In this document: piece by piece, positions 1 through 6,089 of the stretch
Layout of the letters: each line of letters starts with the position of its first letter
Numbering within the stretch: the first letter of the stretch is position 1
From: Burkholderiaceae bacterium
GTDB taxonomy: Bacteria > Pseudomonadota > Gammaproteobacteria > Burkholderiales > Burkholderiaceae_C
NCBI GenBank assembly: GCA_017999135.1
Contig: JAGOBT010000094.1
Location: 1-7,470 of the forward strand
Direction of reading: 5' to 3'
Length of the DNA stretch: 7,470 nucleotides
Made by a program: the position numbers and the translations under genes
Notes under the pieces: model-generated
Seen by the model: only the letters and a program-made list of their open reading frames with translations
What the model was told of the DNA's origin: nothing
The model's database searches: none

Positions 1-777
1 CGCCGCGCCGCCGCGGCTGTCGCCGTCGAGCTTGGTCAGCACGATGCCGGTCAGCGGCAGCGCCTCCTTGAAGGCCTTGGCGGTGTTGACCGCGTCCTGG
101 CCCTGCATGGCGTCGACGACGAACAGCGTCTCGATGGGTTTGAGCGTGGCGTGCAGGTCGCGGATCTCGGCCATCAGCGCCTCGTCGATCGCCAGCCGGC
201 CGGCGGTGTCGACCAGCAGCACGTCGAAGTAGTGCCGGCGGGCATGGTCGATGGCGGCCAGCGCGATGTCGTGCGGCTTCTGGTCGGGCGTGGACGGGAA
301 CCACTCGGCGCCGGCCTGGCGGGTCACCGTCTTCAGCTGCTCGATGGCGGCGGGGCGGTAGACGTCGGCGCTGACGGTCAGCACCTTCTTCTTGCGCTTC
401 TCGATCAGGTGCTTGGCCAGCTTGGCGGTGGTGGTGGTCTTGCCGGCGCCCTGCAGGCCGGCCATCAGGATGACGGCGGGTGGCTGGGTGGCCAGGTTGA
501 TGTCGCTGACACCCTCGCCCATGGTGGCGGCCAGCTCCTTGTGCACCACGCCCACCAGCGCCTGGCCGGGGTTGAGCGAGCCCACCACCTCGGTGCCCAG
601 CGCCTTGTCCTTGACGCGGGCGATGAAGTCGCGCACCACCGGCAGCGCCACGTCGGCCTCCAGCAGGGCCATGCGCACCTCGCGCAGCATGTCGGCGACG
701 TTGCTGTCGGTGATGCGGGCCTGGCCGCGCATCGTCTTGACGAGGCGCGACAGACGGTCTGAAAGGGCTGAGGCCAT
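1..777 (-). CDS. ffh: Signal recognition particle GTPase Ffh (partial, N-terminal part)
   Basis: Ffh binds 4.5S RNA and the signal sequences of nascent membrane proteins, and docks with FtsY to deliver ribosomes to the inner membrane. The window holds the first 259 codons of a protein usually about 450 residues long; the end of the G domain and the whole methionine-rich M domain lie beyond the left edge. Visible landmarks are the N-domain ALLEADV motif (residues 37-43), P-loop GLQGAGKTT (107-115), the SRP-specific SADVYRPAA (136-144), DTAGR (190-194), TKLDG (248-252) and the following GDSRGGAA up to the edge. I chose the ATG at 777, giving MASALSDRL, as in related proteins. An in-frame ATG at 783 would add only Met-Pro. 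Neither has a clear Shine-Dalgarno sequence. The gene is divergent from the YpjD-like gene, an adjacency also found in E. coli (ffh-ypjD). Identification is very secure. Confidence 0.97.
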   Translation of the reverse strand, partial: MASALSDRLSRLVKTMRGQARITDSNVADMLREVRMALLEADVALPVVRDFIARVKDKALGTEVVGSLNPGQALVGVVHKELAATMGEGVSDINLATQPPAVILMAGLQGAGKTTTTAKLAKHLIEKRKKKVLTVSADVYRPAAIEQLKTVTRQAGAEWFPSTPDQKPHDIALAAIDHARRHYFDVLLVDTAGRLAIDEALMAEIRDLHATLKPIETLFVVDAMQGQDAVNTAKAFKEALPLTGIVLTKLDGDSRGGAA

Positions 778-829
778 GGGCATGGCGGGCACGCCATGAG
801 GGGGTGGCCGCGAAAGTACACTGTCCTGG
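778..829. promoter_or_regulatory. Divergent intergenic region between ffh and the ypjD-like gene
   Basis: Only 52 bases separate the two divergent start codons, so at least one promoter must overlap coding sequence or the two must interleave. Neither start has a clear Shine-Dalgarno. Weak candidates are TACACT (817-822) as a plus-strand -10, which would put the start of transcription at or next to the ypjD-like ATG, and TAGAAT on the minus strand (838-833), inside the ypjD-like gene, as the ffh -10. I find no convincing -35 for either. Confidence 0.3.
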
Positions 830-1678
830 ATGATTCTACCGATCGCCCCTGTCCAGACCCTGGGCGTCGCGCCCCTGGTGCTGGCGCTGATGGCGGTGCT
901 GGCCTACGCGGTGGCCGCCTGGCCCACGCGCAGCCCGTCGCGCCTGCCGGCGCCGGCGCTGGTGGCGGGCTGGCTGCTGCATGCGGTGCTGCTGGGGCTG
1001 GACATCGGCGGCTGGGGCCGCGGCGAGCCGGGCGCGCGGCTGGGCTTCGGGCCGGTGCTGTCGCTCACCGTGTGGCTGGTGCTGGCGGTGCACGAGATCG
1101 AGAGCCGCTTCATGCCGCTGCCCGGCGTGCGCCGGGTGCTGGCCATCAACGGCGCGGCGGTGGTGCTGGTGGCCTGGGCCTTCCCGGGTGAGGTGCGGGC
1201 GGCGGCCAGCGTCTGGGCGCCGGTGCACTGGCTGCTGGGCGTGGCCTCGTATGCGCTGTTCGGTGCGGCGGTGCTGCATGCCTGGATGCTGGATTCGGCC
1301 GAGCGCCAGCTGCGCCTGCGCAAGGCCGGCGCCAGCGGCGCGTTCGGCCTGGCGCCTGCAGGCATGCCGGCCGGCCCGATGGGCATGCCGCTGCTGCGGC
1401 TGGAACGGCTGACCTTCCGCTTCGTCGAGGCCGGCTTCGTGGTGCTGACCGGCGCACTGCTGCTGGGCGTGGCCACCGCGGCGCAGTGGCGCTGGGACCA
1501 CAAGACGGTGTTCTCGCTGCTGGGCTGGACAGTGTTTGCCGCCCTGCTGCTGGGCCGCCAGTGGCGTGGCTGGCGCGGCCGCCGGGCCACCCGCTGGCTG
1601 TACGCCGGCGCGGTGCTGCTGCTGCTGGCCTACGTGGGCTCGCGCTTCGTGTTCGAAGTGCTGGTGCCGCGGGGTTGA
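830..1678 (+). CDS. ypjD: CcsA/HemX-family integral membrane protein (YpjD-like cytochrome c assembly family)
   Basis: A 282-residue, very hydrophobic protein with about eight predicted membrane segments (roughly residues 10-30, 42-60, 73-90, 103-119, 130-153, 198-216, 226-243, 256-277). It carries the family signature DHKTVFSLLGW (223-233) followed by GRQWRGWRGRR (242-252). Membrane histidines H51, H88, H133 and H150, plus H224, are candidate haem or metal contacts. I do not see the tryptophan-rich WWD motif of true haem-handling CcsA/CcmC proteins, so it fits the HemX/YpjD branch, whose function is poorly known. The CcsA label given to such proteins should not be read as proof of cytochrome c maturation. 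Position next to ffh matches E. coli ypjD. The ATG at 830 has no obvious Shine-Dalgarno but gives a full-length first membrane segment. The next gene starts 16 bases after the stop, so co-transcription is likely. Family sure, function uncertain. Confidence 0.88.
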   Translation: MILPIAPVQTLGVAPLVLALMAVLAYAVAAWPTRSPSRLPAPALVAGWLLHAVLLGLDIGGWGRGEPGARLGFGPVLSLTVWLVLAVHEIESRFMPLPGVRRVLAINGAAVVLVAWAFPGEVRAAASVWAPVHWLLGVASYALFGAAVLHAWMLDSAERQLRLRKAGASGAFGLAPAGMPAGPMGMPLLRLERLTFRFVEAGFVVLTGALLLGVATAAQWRWDHKTVFSLLGWTVFAALLLGRQWRGWRGRRATRWLYAGAVLLLLAYVGSRFVFEVLVPRG

Positions 1679-1694
1679 TCCGGCCGGTGTCTGC

Positions 1695-1964
1695 ATGCTG
1701 AAGTTCCTGTTGGTGCTGCTGGTGGTGGGCATCGGGGTGTGGAGCCTGGTGTCGCGGCTGCGCGGGCCGGGCCGCGGTGGCGGCCGGGACGGGGCATCCG
1801 GCAAGCCGGCTGAAACGCCCGCCGGCCAAGTGCCGGTGGTGGTGGTGGAGTGCGCCCATTGCGGCCTGCACCTGCCGGCCGCCGACGCCGTGCCCGAGGG
1901 GTCGCGCCTGTACTGCAGCGACGCCCACCGCCGGCTCGGCCCGGCCCGGCCGCCCCAGGAATGA
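1695..1964 (+). CDS. PP0621-type small membrane-anchored Cys/His protein
   Basis: An 89-residue protein of no established function. Residues 1-20 form one hydrophobic membrane anchor (MLKFLLVLLVVGIGVWSL...), followed by a Gly/Arg/Pro-rich linker and a compact C-terminal motif: ECAHCGLHLP (52-61) and YCSDAHR (73-79). C53, C56, C74 and H78 would make a zinc-ribbon-like metal site facing the cytoplasm if the short N-terminal anchor is oriented N-out; that orientation is inference. The layout matches the small family annotated as PP0621, which I recall lying just upstream of pilS-type kinases. I chose ATG 1695 because it begins the hydrophobic anchor; the open frame extends upstream to 1536 only through the previous gene. 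The stop overlaps the pilS start (ATGA at 1961-1964), implying translational coupling. A role as an accessory of PilS or of the pilus machinery is suggested only by position. Confidence 0.85.
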   Translation: MLKFLLVLLVVGIGVWSLVSRLRGPGRGGGRDGASGKPAETPAGQVPVVVVECAHCGLHLPAADAVPEGSRLYCSDAHRRLGPARPPQE

Positions 1965-3886
1965 GCCCGCAGGGCAACCGCCGCAAGGCCGACCGGCGCA
2001 AGGCCGACCGGCGCAAGCCACCGCTGTCCACCGCCGAAGATGGTTGGTTCAGCGCCTGGGGCGACCCCGGCAACGCCGGCCCTGTGCGGCGCGGGATCGA
2101 CTCGGCCCTGCTGGAGGCCGACCCCGAGGGACAGAGCGACAGCCGCTTCATCGCCCGCGAGGCCAAGCGCCTGGTGTCGACCGAAGGTGCGGCGCTGCCA
2201 CGCATCCTGCGCACCTACGTTGCGGCGCGCGCCGCCTTGTCGCTGGCGCTGGTGCTGGCGCCGTTCCTGGCGGCGCTGGGCGGTGGCAAGCCGCCGGTGA
2301 TGGTGATCCTGCTGTGCCTGGCCTATGCCAGCCAGGCTTTATCGCTGTGGCTGCTGCAGAGCAGCCATGACGACGCCGCGCCCAACGACCACCTGCTGCC
2401 GCGGCAGTGGCTGTGGACCATCGGCGTCGACCTGGTGGCCTTCTCGGCGCTGCGTGTGCTGGAGCCGCAGGCGCTGCTGAACTACACCGCGCTGCTGGTG
2501 CTGCCGGTGCTGATGGCGGGCGTGCTGACGCGCCGGCTGGTGGCGCTGGCCACGGCCGCCGGCCTGTCGCTGCTGCTGATGGTGGCGGTGTGGCCGCTGG
2601 TGCTGGACGGCGGCGACGTGCTGCCGCTGCTGTCGCAGGCGGGGTTGGCCGGCGCCGGGCTGTTCCTGATCGCGCTGCTGTCGAGTGAGCTGTCGCAGCG
2701 CCTGGCGCGCGAAGAGCGCTCGGCCCGCAGCAGCCTGGAGATGGCGCGCCAGCAGACGCTGCTGAACCGCCTGGTGATCGAGGAGATGGCCGATGGCGTG
2801 CTGGTGGTCGACCGCCGCGGCCGGGTGCGGGCCATCAACCCGGCCGCCCGCCAGCTGCTGGGCCCGACCGGCGCGACGATGGCCTTGCCCAGCCCGCTGG
2901 CCGACGAGCCCGAGCTGCGGCCCCTGCTGCAGGCGCTGGAGCAGGCCTACGCTGAAGGCAGTTGGCCGGCCGGTGCCCGCGAGTTGCCGCTCACCCTGGC
3001 CGACGGCGAACGCCGCACGCTGCAGGTGCGCGCACGTTTCACCCGGCGCAGCGGCATCGGCGCCGATGGCACGCCACCCGAGGACATCTGCGTGCTGTTC
3101 CTGGAAGACATGCGCGCGGTGCAGGCCCGCGCCCGCAACGACAAGCTGGCCGCCATGGGCCGGGTGTCGGCCGGCGTGGCGCATGAGATCCGCAACCCGC
3201 TGGCCGCCATCGCCCAGGCCAATGCGCTGATGCTGGAAGACGAGCTGCCAGCGCAGCAGCGGCGGCTGTCGCAGATCGTGGCCGACAACGTCGAGCGGCT
3301 CAAGCGCATCGTCGACGACGTGCTGGCCGTGGCCCCGGGCGCCGCCGCACCGGTGGTGGTCATCGACGCCTGCGCCGAGGTGGCCACCATCTGCGCCGAC
3401 TGGCGCCGCAGTGCACTGCCCGAGGCCCAGCCCGCGGTGCGCCTGGTGCTGGACCTGCCGGCTGCCGCGCTGCCGGTGCGGTTCGACGCCGAGCACTTGC
3501 GCCGGGTGCTCGTCAACCTGCTGGACAACGCCAGCCGGCATGCCAGCGACGAGGCCGGTGCGATCGCGCTGCGGCTGTGGTCGGGGCCGGCGGCCGGCCT
3601 GGTGACGGTGTCGGTGGCCAGCGATGGCGTGCCCATTCCGCCCGATGTCGAGCGCCATTTGTTCGAGCCGTTCTTCTCCACCCGCAGCCGGGGCAGCGGG
3701 CTCGGCCTGTATATTTGTCGTGAGCTGTGCGAGCGCCATGGCGCCAGCATGGGCTTCAGCCTGGCGCCGCCGGGCGCACGGCGCCGCAACGTGTTCAGCG
3801 TGGCGATGCGTGCGCAGGACGCCGGCCCGGCCGACAGCACGACTGGCGGCAACCCTGTCAGCCCCTCCACCGCACCCCGTGCCTGA
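1961..3886 (+). CDS. pilS: Sensor histidine kinase PilS
   Basis: Inner-membrane kinase that phosphorylates PilR; in Pseudomonas it senses pilin in the membrane and controls pilA. The protein has 641 residues. Order: a basic N-terminal cytoplasmic tail (1-80) with a short tandem repeat; about six membrane segments (roughly 83-107, 112-133, 150-168, 173-190, 193-215, 222-242); linker; PAS-like domain starting near [17 protein letters not shown] (268-284); dimerisation/phosphoacceptor helix with H408 in AHEIRNPL; and an ATPase domain with N box LVNLLDNAS (517-525) and G2 box RGSGLGLYI (577-585). The G1 box is degenerate: SDGVP (554-558) where most kinases have D-x-G-x-G. The start ATG 1961 overlaps the previous stop (ATGA); the longer open frame back to 1850 lies wholly inside the previous gene. 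The stop overlaps the pilR start (TGATG). Identification rests on architecture plus the pilR neighbour. Confidence 0.93.
   Translation: MSPQGNRRKADRRKADRRKPPLSTAEDGWFSAWGDPGNAGPVRRGIDSALLEADPEGQSDSRFIAREAKRLVSTEGAALPRILRTYVAARAALSLALVLAPFLAALGGGKPPVMVILLCLAYASQALSLWLLQSSHDDAAPNDHLLPRQWLWTIGVDLVAFSALRVLEPQALLNYTALLVLPVLMAGVLTRRLVALATAAGLSLLLMVAVWPLVLDGGDVLPLLSQAGLAGAGLFLIALLSSELSQRLAREERSARSSLEMARQQTLLNRLVIEEMADGVLVVDRRGRVRAINPAARQLLGPTGATMALPSPLADEPELRPLLQALEQAYAEGSWPAGARELPLTLADGERRTLQVRARFTRRSGIGADGTPPEDICVLFLEDMRAVQARARNDKLAAMGRVSAGVAHEIRNPLAAIAQANALMLEDELPAQQRRLSQIVADNVERLKRIVDDVLAVAPGAAAPVVVIDACAEVATICADWRRSALPEAQPAVRLVLDLPAAALPVRFDAEHLRRVLVNLLDNASRHASDEAGAIALRLWSGPAAGLVTVSVASDGVPIPPDVERHLFEPFFSTRSRGSGLGLYICRELCERHGASMGFSLAPPGARRRNVFSVAMRAQDAGPADSTTGGNPVSPSTAPRA
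1983..2017 (+). repeat. Tandem 15-base repeat in the pilS N-terminus
   Basis: The unit GCAAGGCCGACCGGC occurs twice without interruption (1983-1997, 1998-2012) and a third copy begins (GCAAG, 2013-2017). It encodes the peptide repeat [13 protein letters not shown] (residues 7-19) in the basic cytoplasmic tail of PilS. The repeat is in frame (15 bases), so gain or loss of a unit would only lengthen or shorten the tail by five residues. Confidence 0.85.
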
Positions 3887-5397
3887 TGAGCGCCAACTAC
3901 AGCCTGCTGGTGGTCGACGACGAGCCCGATCTGCGCACGCTCTATGAGCTGAGCCTGCTGCGCGAGGGCTATGACGTCGACAGCGCCGGGTCGGTCGAGG
4001 AAGCCTGGTCGCGGCTGGCCGAGCGCAACTACAGCGCCGTGATCACCGACATGCGCCTGCCCGACGGCAACGGCATCGACCTGCTGCGGCGGCTGGAGGC
4101 GGCGGGCCGCCCGGAGAAAGCCATCGTCATCACGGCCTACGGATCGGCCGAGAACGCGGTCGAGGCACTGAAGGCCGGTGCCTTCGACTACCTGACCAAG
4201 CCGGTGGACCTGCGGCAGTTCCGCACGGTGGTGGCGTCGGCCCTGGGCCGGCCCATGCCGGCCGTGCCCGAGGCGCCCACCGTGCGCCCGCCAGGCGGGG
4301 GCGGGCGCACGGCCGGCCGTGCGGCCCCGCCCGCGCCCCCGCCTGAGCCCGCGGCGGCTGGCAGCCCGGTGCCGCACCCCGCGTTGCAGCGGCTGGCTGG
4401 CGAGTCGTTGGCCATGCAGCAGGTGCGCTCGCTGATCGAGCGGGTGGCGCGCGGCATGGCGCCGGTGATGGTGCAGGGTGAATCCGGCACCGGCAAGGAA
4501 CTGGTGGCCCGCGCGCTGCACGAGGTGAGCCCGCGTGCCGCCCAGCCCTTCATCGCGGTGAACTGCGGCGCCATCCCCGAGCAGCTGCTGGAAGCCGAGT
4601 TCTTCGGCTACCGCAAGGGCGCCTTCACCGGCGCGGTGGAAGACCGGCAGGGCTTCTTCCAGGCGGCGCAGGGTGGCACGCTGTTCCTCGACGAGATCGG
4701 TGATCTGCCCCTGGCGATGCAGAGCAAGCTGCTGCGCGCCATCCAGGAACGGTCAGTCCGCCAGGTGGGCGCCACCGCCGAGCTGCCGGTGAATGTGCGC
4801 ATCGTCAGCGCCACCCACAAGGACCTGGCGGCCGAGGTGCAGGAGGGCCGCTTCCGGCAGGACCTGTACTACCGGCTCAATGTCATCCAGGTGCGCATGC
4901 CGCCCTTGCGGGAACGCAGCGGCGACCTGCCGCTGATCTGCGACCTGGTCCTCGCCCGCATCGCCCGGGATGCCGGCGTGGCACCGCCGCCGCGGCTGGC
5001 GCCGGAGGCGCTGGCGCTGCTGTCGCACCATGCCTTCCCGGGCAATGTGCGCGAGCTGGAGAACCTGCTGCACCGGGCCGTCACGCTGTCGGGCGATGAG
5101 TTGATCCAGGCGGCCGACCTGGGCCTGGGCGATGACGGCGGCAACGACAGCGACTGGCAGGCGCTGGAAGCCCGTGCACCGGCTGTGCCGGCCCTGCCCG
5201 CCGTGGGCGCCGCGCCGCTGCCCAGTGATCTGGTGGCCCATCTGGACGGCGTGGAGCGCGACATCATCATCCGGGCACTGGAACTGCACCGCTTCAACCG
5301 CACCGCCGCCGGCAGCAGCCTGGGCCTGTCACTGCGGCAGATGCGCTACCGCATGGCCCGCCTGGGCATCCAGGTGGCCGAGCACGGGCCGGAATGA
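3886..5397 (+). CDS. pilR: Sigma-54-dependent response regulator PilR (NtrC family)
   Basis: Cytoplasmic activator that, once phosphorylated by PilS, drives open-complex formation by RpoN RNA polymerase, classically at the type IV pilin gene pilA. The 503 residues show a receiver domain with acidic pair D11/D12, phosphoacceptor D55 ([10 protein letters not shown]), T83 and K105; a Pro/Gly/Ala-rich linker (about 121-166); an AAA+ domain with Walker A GESGTGKE (198-205), sigma-54-contacting loop GAFTGA (245-250), Walker B GGTLFLDE (263-270), candidate arginine fingers R324/R330 in RFRQDLYYR, and sensor [12 protein letters not shown] (384-393); a second Ala/Pro-rich linker (about 425-447); and a Fis-type helix-turn-helix in [19 protein letters not shown] (471-489). 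Length exceeds the roughly 450 residues of typical PilR mainly because of the first linker. The start is fixed by TGATG coupling to pilS and by the [13 protein letters not shown] receiver beginning. The stop overlaps ampD. Confidence 0.95.
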   Translation: MSANYSLLVVDDEPDLRTLYELSLLREGYDVDSAGSVEEAWSRLAERNYSAVITDMRLPDGNGIDLLRRLEAAGRPEKAIVITAYGSAENAVEALKAGAFDYLTKPVDLRQFRTVVASALGRPMPAVPEAPTVRPPGGGGRTAGRAAPPAPPPEPAAAGSPVPHPALQRLAGESLAMQQVRSLIERVARGMAPVMVQGESGTGKELVARALHEVSPRAAQPFIAVNCGAIPEQLLEAEFFGYRKGAFTGAVEDRQGFFQAAQGGTLFLDEIGDLPLAMQSKLLRAIQERSVRQVGATAELPVNVRIVSATHKDLAAEVQEGRFRQDLYYRLNVIQVRMPPLRERSGDLPLICDLVLARIARDAGVAPPPRLAPEALALLSHHAFPGNVRELENLLHRAVTLSGDELIQAADLGLGDDGGNDSDWQALEARAPAVPALPAVGAAPLPSDLVAHLDGVERDIIIRALELHRFNRTAAGSSLGLSLRQMRYRMARLGIQVAEHGPE

Positions 5398-5978
5398 GCG
5401 GCCCGCATGCAGCCCGGCCACGCTGGCAGCGTGGCTGGTGGACCGGTGCGCAGGCGCTGCGCTCGCCCAACCACGGCCCGCGCCCGCCAAGTGCGGTGGT
5501 CGACCTGGTGGTGCTGCACTCGATCAGCCTGCCGCCCGGTGTGTTCGGCGGCGGGCAGATCGCGCAGCTGTTCACCAATCGGCTTGACTGGTCGGCCCAT
5601 CCCTACTTCGAGACCCTCCGCGGCCTGCAGGTGTCGGCGCACTTCCTGGTGCGCCGGGATGGGCAGGTGCAGCAGTTCGTGTCGACCGACCGGCGCGCCT
5701 GGCATGCCGGCGCATCCGCCTGGCAAGGCCGGCCGAACTGCAACGACTACAGCATTGGCATCGAGCTCGAAGGGCTGGAAGGCGGGCTGTTCGAGCCGGC
5801 GCAATACGCCGCTTTGGTGCCGCTGCTGCAGGCGCTGGCGCGCCGTTATCCGCTGCAGGCCGTCACCGGCCACGAGCATGTGGCGCCCGGCCGCAAGCAC
5901 GACCCCGGTCCGGGTTTCGACTGGCAGGCCCTGCGGGCGCTGCCAGGCTATCCGGACGGGGTGGCATTGGGGCATTGA
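5394..5978 (+). CDS. ampD: 1,6-anhydro-N-acetylmuramyl-L-alanine amidase AmpD
   Basis: Cytoplasmic zinc amidase that removes the peptide from 1,6-anhydro-muropeptides imported by AmpG, the key step of peptidoglycan recycling; in bacteria with AmpR/ampC its loss derepresses beta-lactamase. The 194-residue length fits AmpD of the amidase-2 family, and there is no signal peptide, which argues against the secreted AmiD/AmpDh types. By spacing with Citrobacter AmpD (H34, E116, H154, K162, D164) the zinc ligands are H42, H160 and D170, with E124 and K168 catalytic. Family motifs are [11 protein letters not shown] (39-49), SIGIELEG (120-127) and [14 protein letters not shown] (164-177). The start ATG overlaps the pilR stop (ATGA), so it is probably translated by coupling from the pilSR transcript. 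In enterobacteria and Pseudomonas ampD pairs with ampE instead; no ampE follows here. Confidence 0.95.
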   Translation: MSGPHAARPRWQRGWWTGAQALRSPNHGPRPPSAVVDLVVLHSISLPPGVFGGGQIAQLFTNRLDWSAHPYFETLRGLQVSAHFLVRRDGQVQQFVSTDRRAWHAGASAWQGRPNCNDYSIGIELEGLEGGLFEPAQYAALVPLLQALARRYPLQAVTGHEHVAPGRKHDPGPGFDWQALRALPGYPDGVALGH

Positions 5979-5995
5979 GCCCGCCAGTGGTGGGT
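5979..5995 (+). terminator. Weak hairpin just after ampD, possible operon end
   Basis: Directly after the ampD stop, CCCGCC (5980-5985) can pair with GGTGGG (5989-5994) through one G-U pair, and G5979 with U5995, around a three-base loop. There is no following T tract, so it does not meet the standard intrinsic terminator pattern. It may slow or protect the 3' end of the operon transcript, or be chance in such GC-rich DNA. No better terminator is visible between ampD and the nrdA promoter. Confidence 0.2.
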
Positions 5996-6002
5996 GCACA
6001 GG

Positions 6003-6022
6003 CTGTCCACAGTGCATCCACA
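6003..6022 (+). promoter_or_regulatory. Pair of DnaA-box-like 9-mers upstream of nrdA
   Basis: CTGTCCACA (6003-6011) and GCATCCACA (6014-6022) each match 7 of 9 positions of the DnaA box TTATCCACA, both in the same orientation and 11 bases apart start to start, about one helical turn. They lie about 30-50 bases upstream of the -35 element. E. coli nrdAB is known to be controlled by DnaA through boxes upstream of its promoter, which makes the placement meaningful. The individual matches are imperfect, so binding is an inference. Confidence 0.45.
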
Positions 6023-6037
6023 GGTCTTCGGGTAAGC

Positions 6038-6053
6038 ACGCTACCGGTAGTGC
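6038..6053 (+). promoter_or_regulatory. NrdR box 1 (upstream)
   Basis: The 16-mer contains the perfect 10-base palindrome CTACCGGTAG (6041-6050) and shares CGCTA....TAGTGC with box 2. It matches about 10 of 16 positions of the general NrdR consensus acaCwAtATaTwGtgt, losing only the AT-rich centre. It ends at the base just before the -35 element. NrdR is the nucleotide-sensing repressor of ribonucleotide reductase operons and normally binds two boxes together. Confidence 0.7.
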
Positions 6054-6082
6054 TTGAAGGTCGTTGAGGCGCTAGATATAGT
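6054..6082 (+). promoter_or_regulatory. Sigma-70-type promoter of nrdA
   Basis: TTGAAG (6054-6059) as -35 and TATAGT (6077-6082) as -10, separated by 17 bases; the matches to TTGACA and TATAAT are 4/6 and 5/6. Transcription would start near 6089-6090, leaving a leader of about 210 bases before the nrdA ATG. It is the only AT-rich patch of the intergenic region and is exactly bracketed by the two NrdR boxes: box 1 abuts the -35 and box 2 covers the -10, so bound NrdR would block polymerase. A weaker TG-extended TATTCT (6095-6100) lies just downstream. Confidence 0.7.
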
Positions 6083-6084
6083 GC
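6069..6084 (+). promoter_or_regulatory. NrdR box 2 (over the -10)
   Basis: GCGCTAGATATAGTGC matches about 12 of 16 positions of the NrdR consensus acaCwAtATaTwGtgt and is an imperfect palindrome (12 of 16 positions symmetric). It lies 31 bases from box 1 centre to centre (15 bases between boxes), the three-helical-turn spacing typical of tandem NrdR sites. It includes the whole -10 hexamer, as expected of a repressor site. Confidence 0.8.
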
Positions 6085-6089
6085 CCCAT

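Noticed and set aside
833..838. TAGAAT on the minus strand as a definite ffh -10 element
   Set aside because: A good hexamer, but no acceptable -35 at 16-18 bases; kept only as a weak candidate.
1850..1960. Upstream extension of pilS to ATG 1850
   Set aside because: The extra 37 residues overlap the PP0621-type gene in another frame and are an Arg/Pro-rich shadow; the ATGA overlap at 1961 is a better start.
836..2021. Minus-strand open frames opposite the ypjD-like and PP0621-type genes
   Set aside because: Same GC-driven shadowing; no recognisable domains, and they cross several real gene boundaries.
3727..3885. Upstream extension of pilR to ATG 3727
   Set aside because: It overlaps the conserved C-terminal part of PilS, and PilR receiver domains begin right at the [13 protein letters not shown] start.
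2339..4521. Long minus-strand open frames (for example 2339-3739 and 2947-4521) antisense to pilS and pilR
   Set aside because: High GC makes antisense frames open by chance; their products are low-complexity (Gln/His/Arg/Ala rich) with no motif, while the plus strand encodes clear conserved domains over the same bases.
4674..4690. TGGCACG resembling the -24 part of a sigma-54 promoter inside pilR
   Set aside because: The expected TTGC at -12 is missing, and the bases encode the conserved Walker B motif GGTLFLDE.
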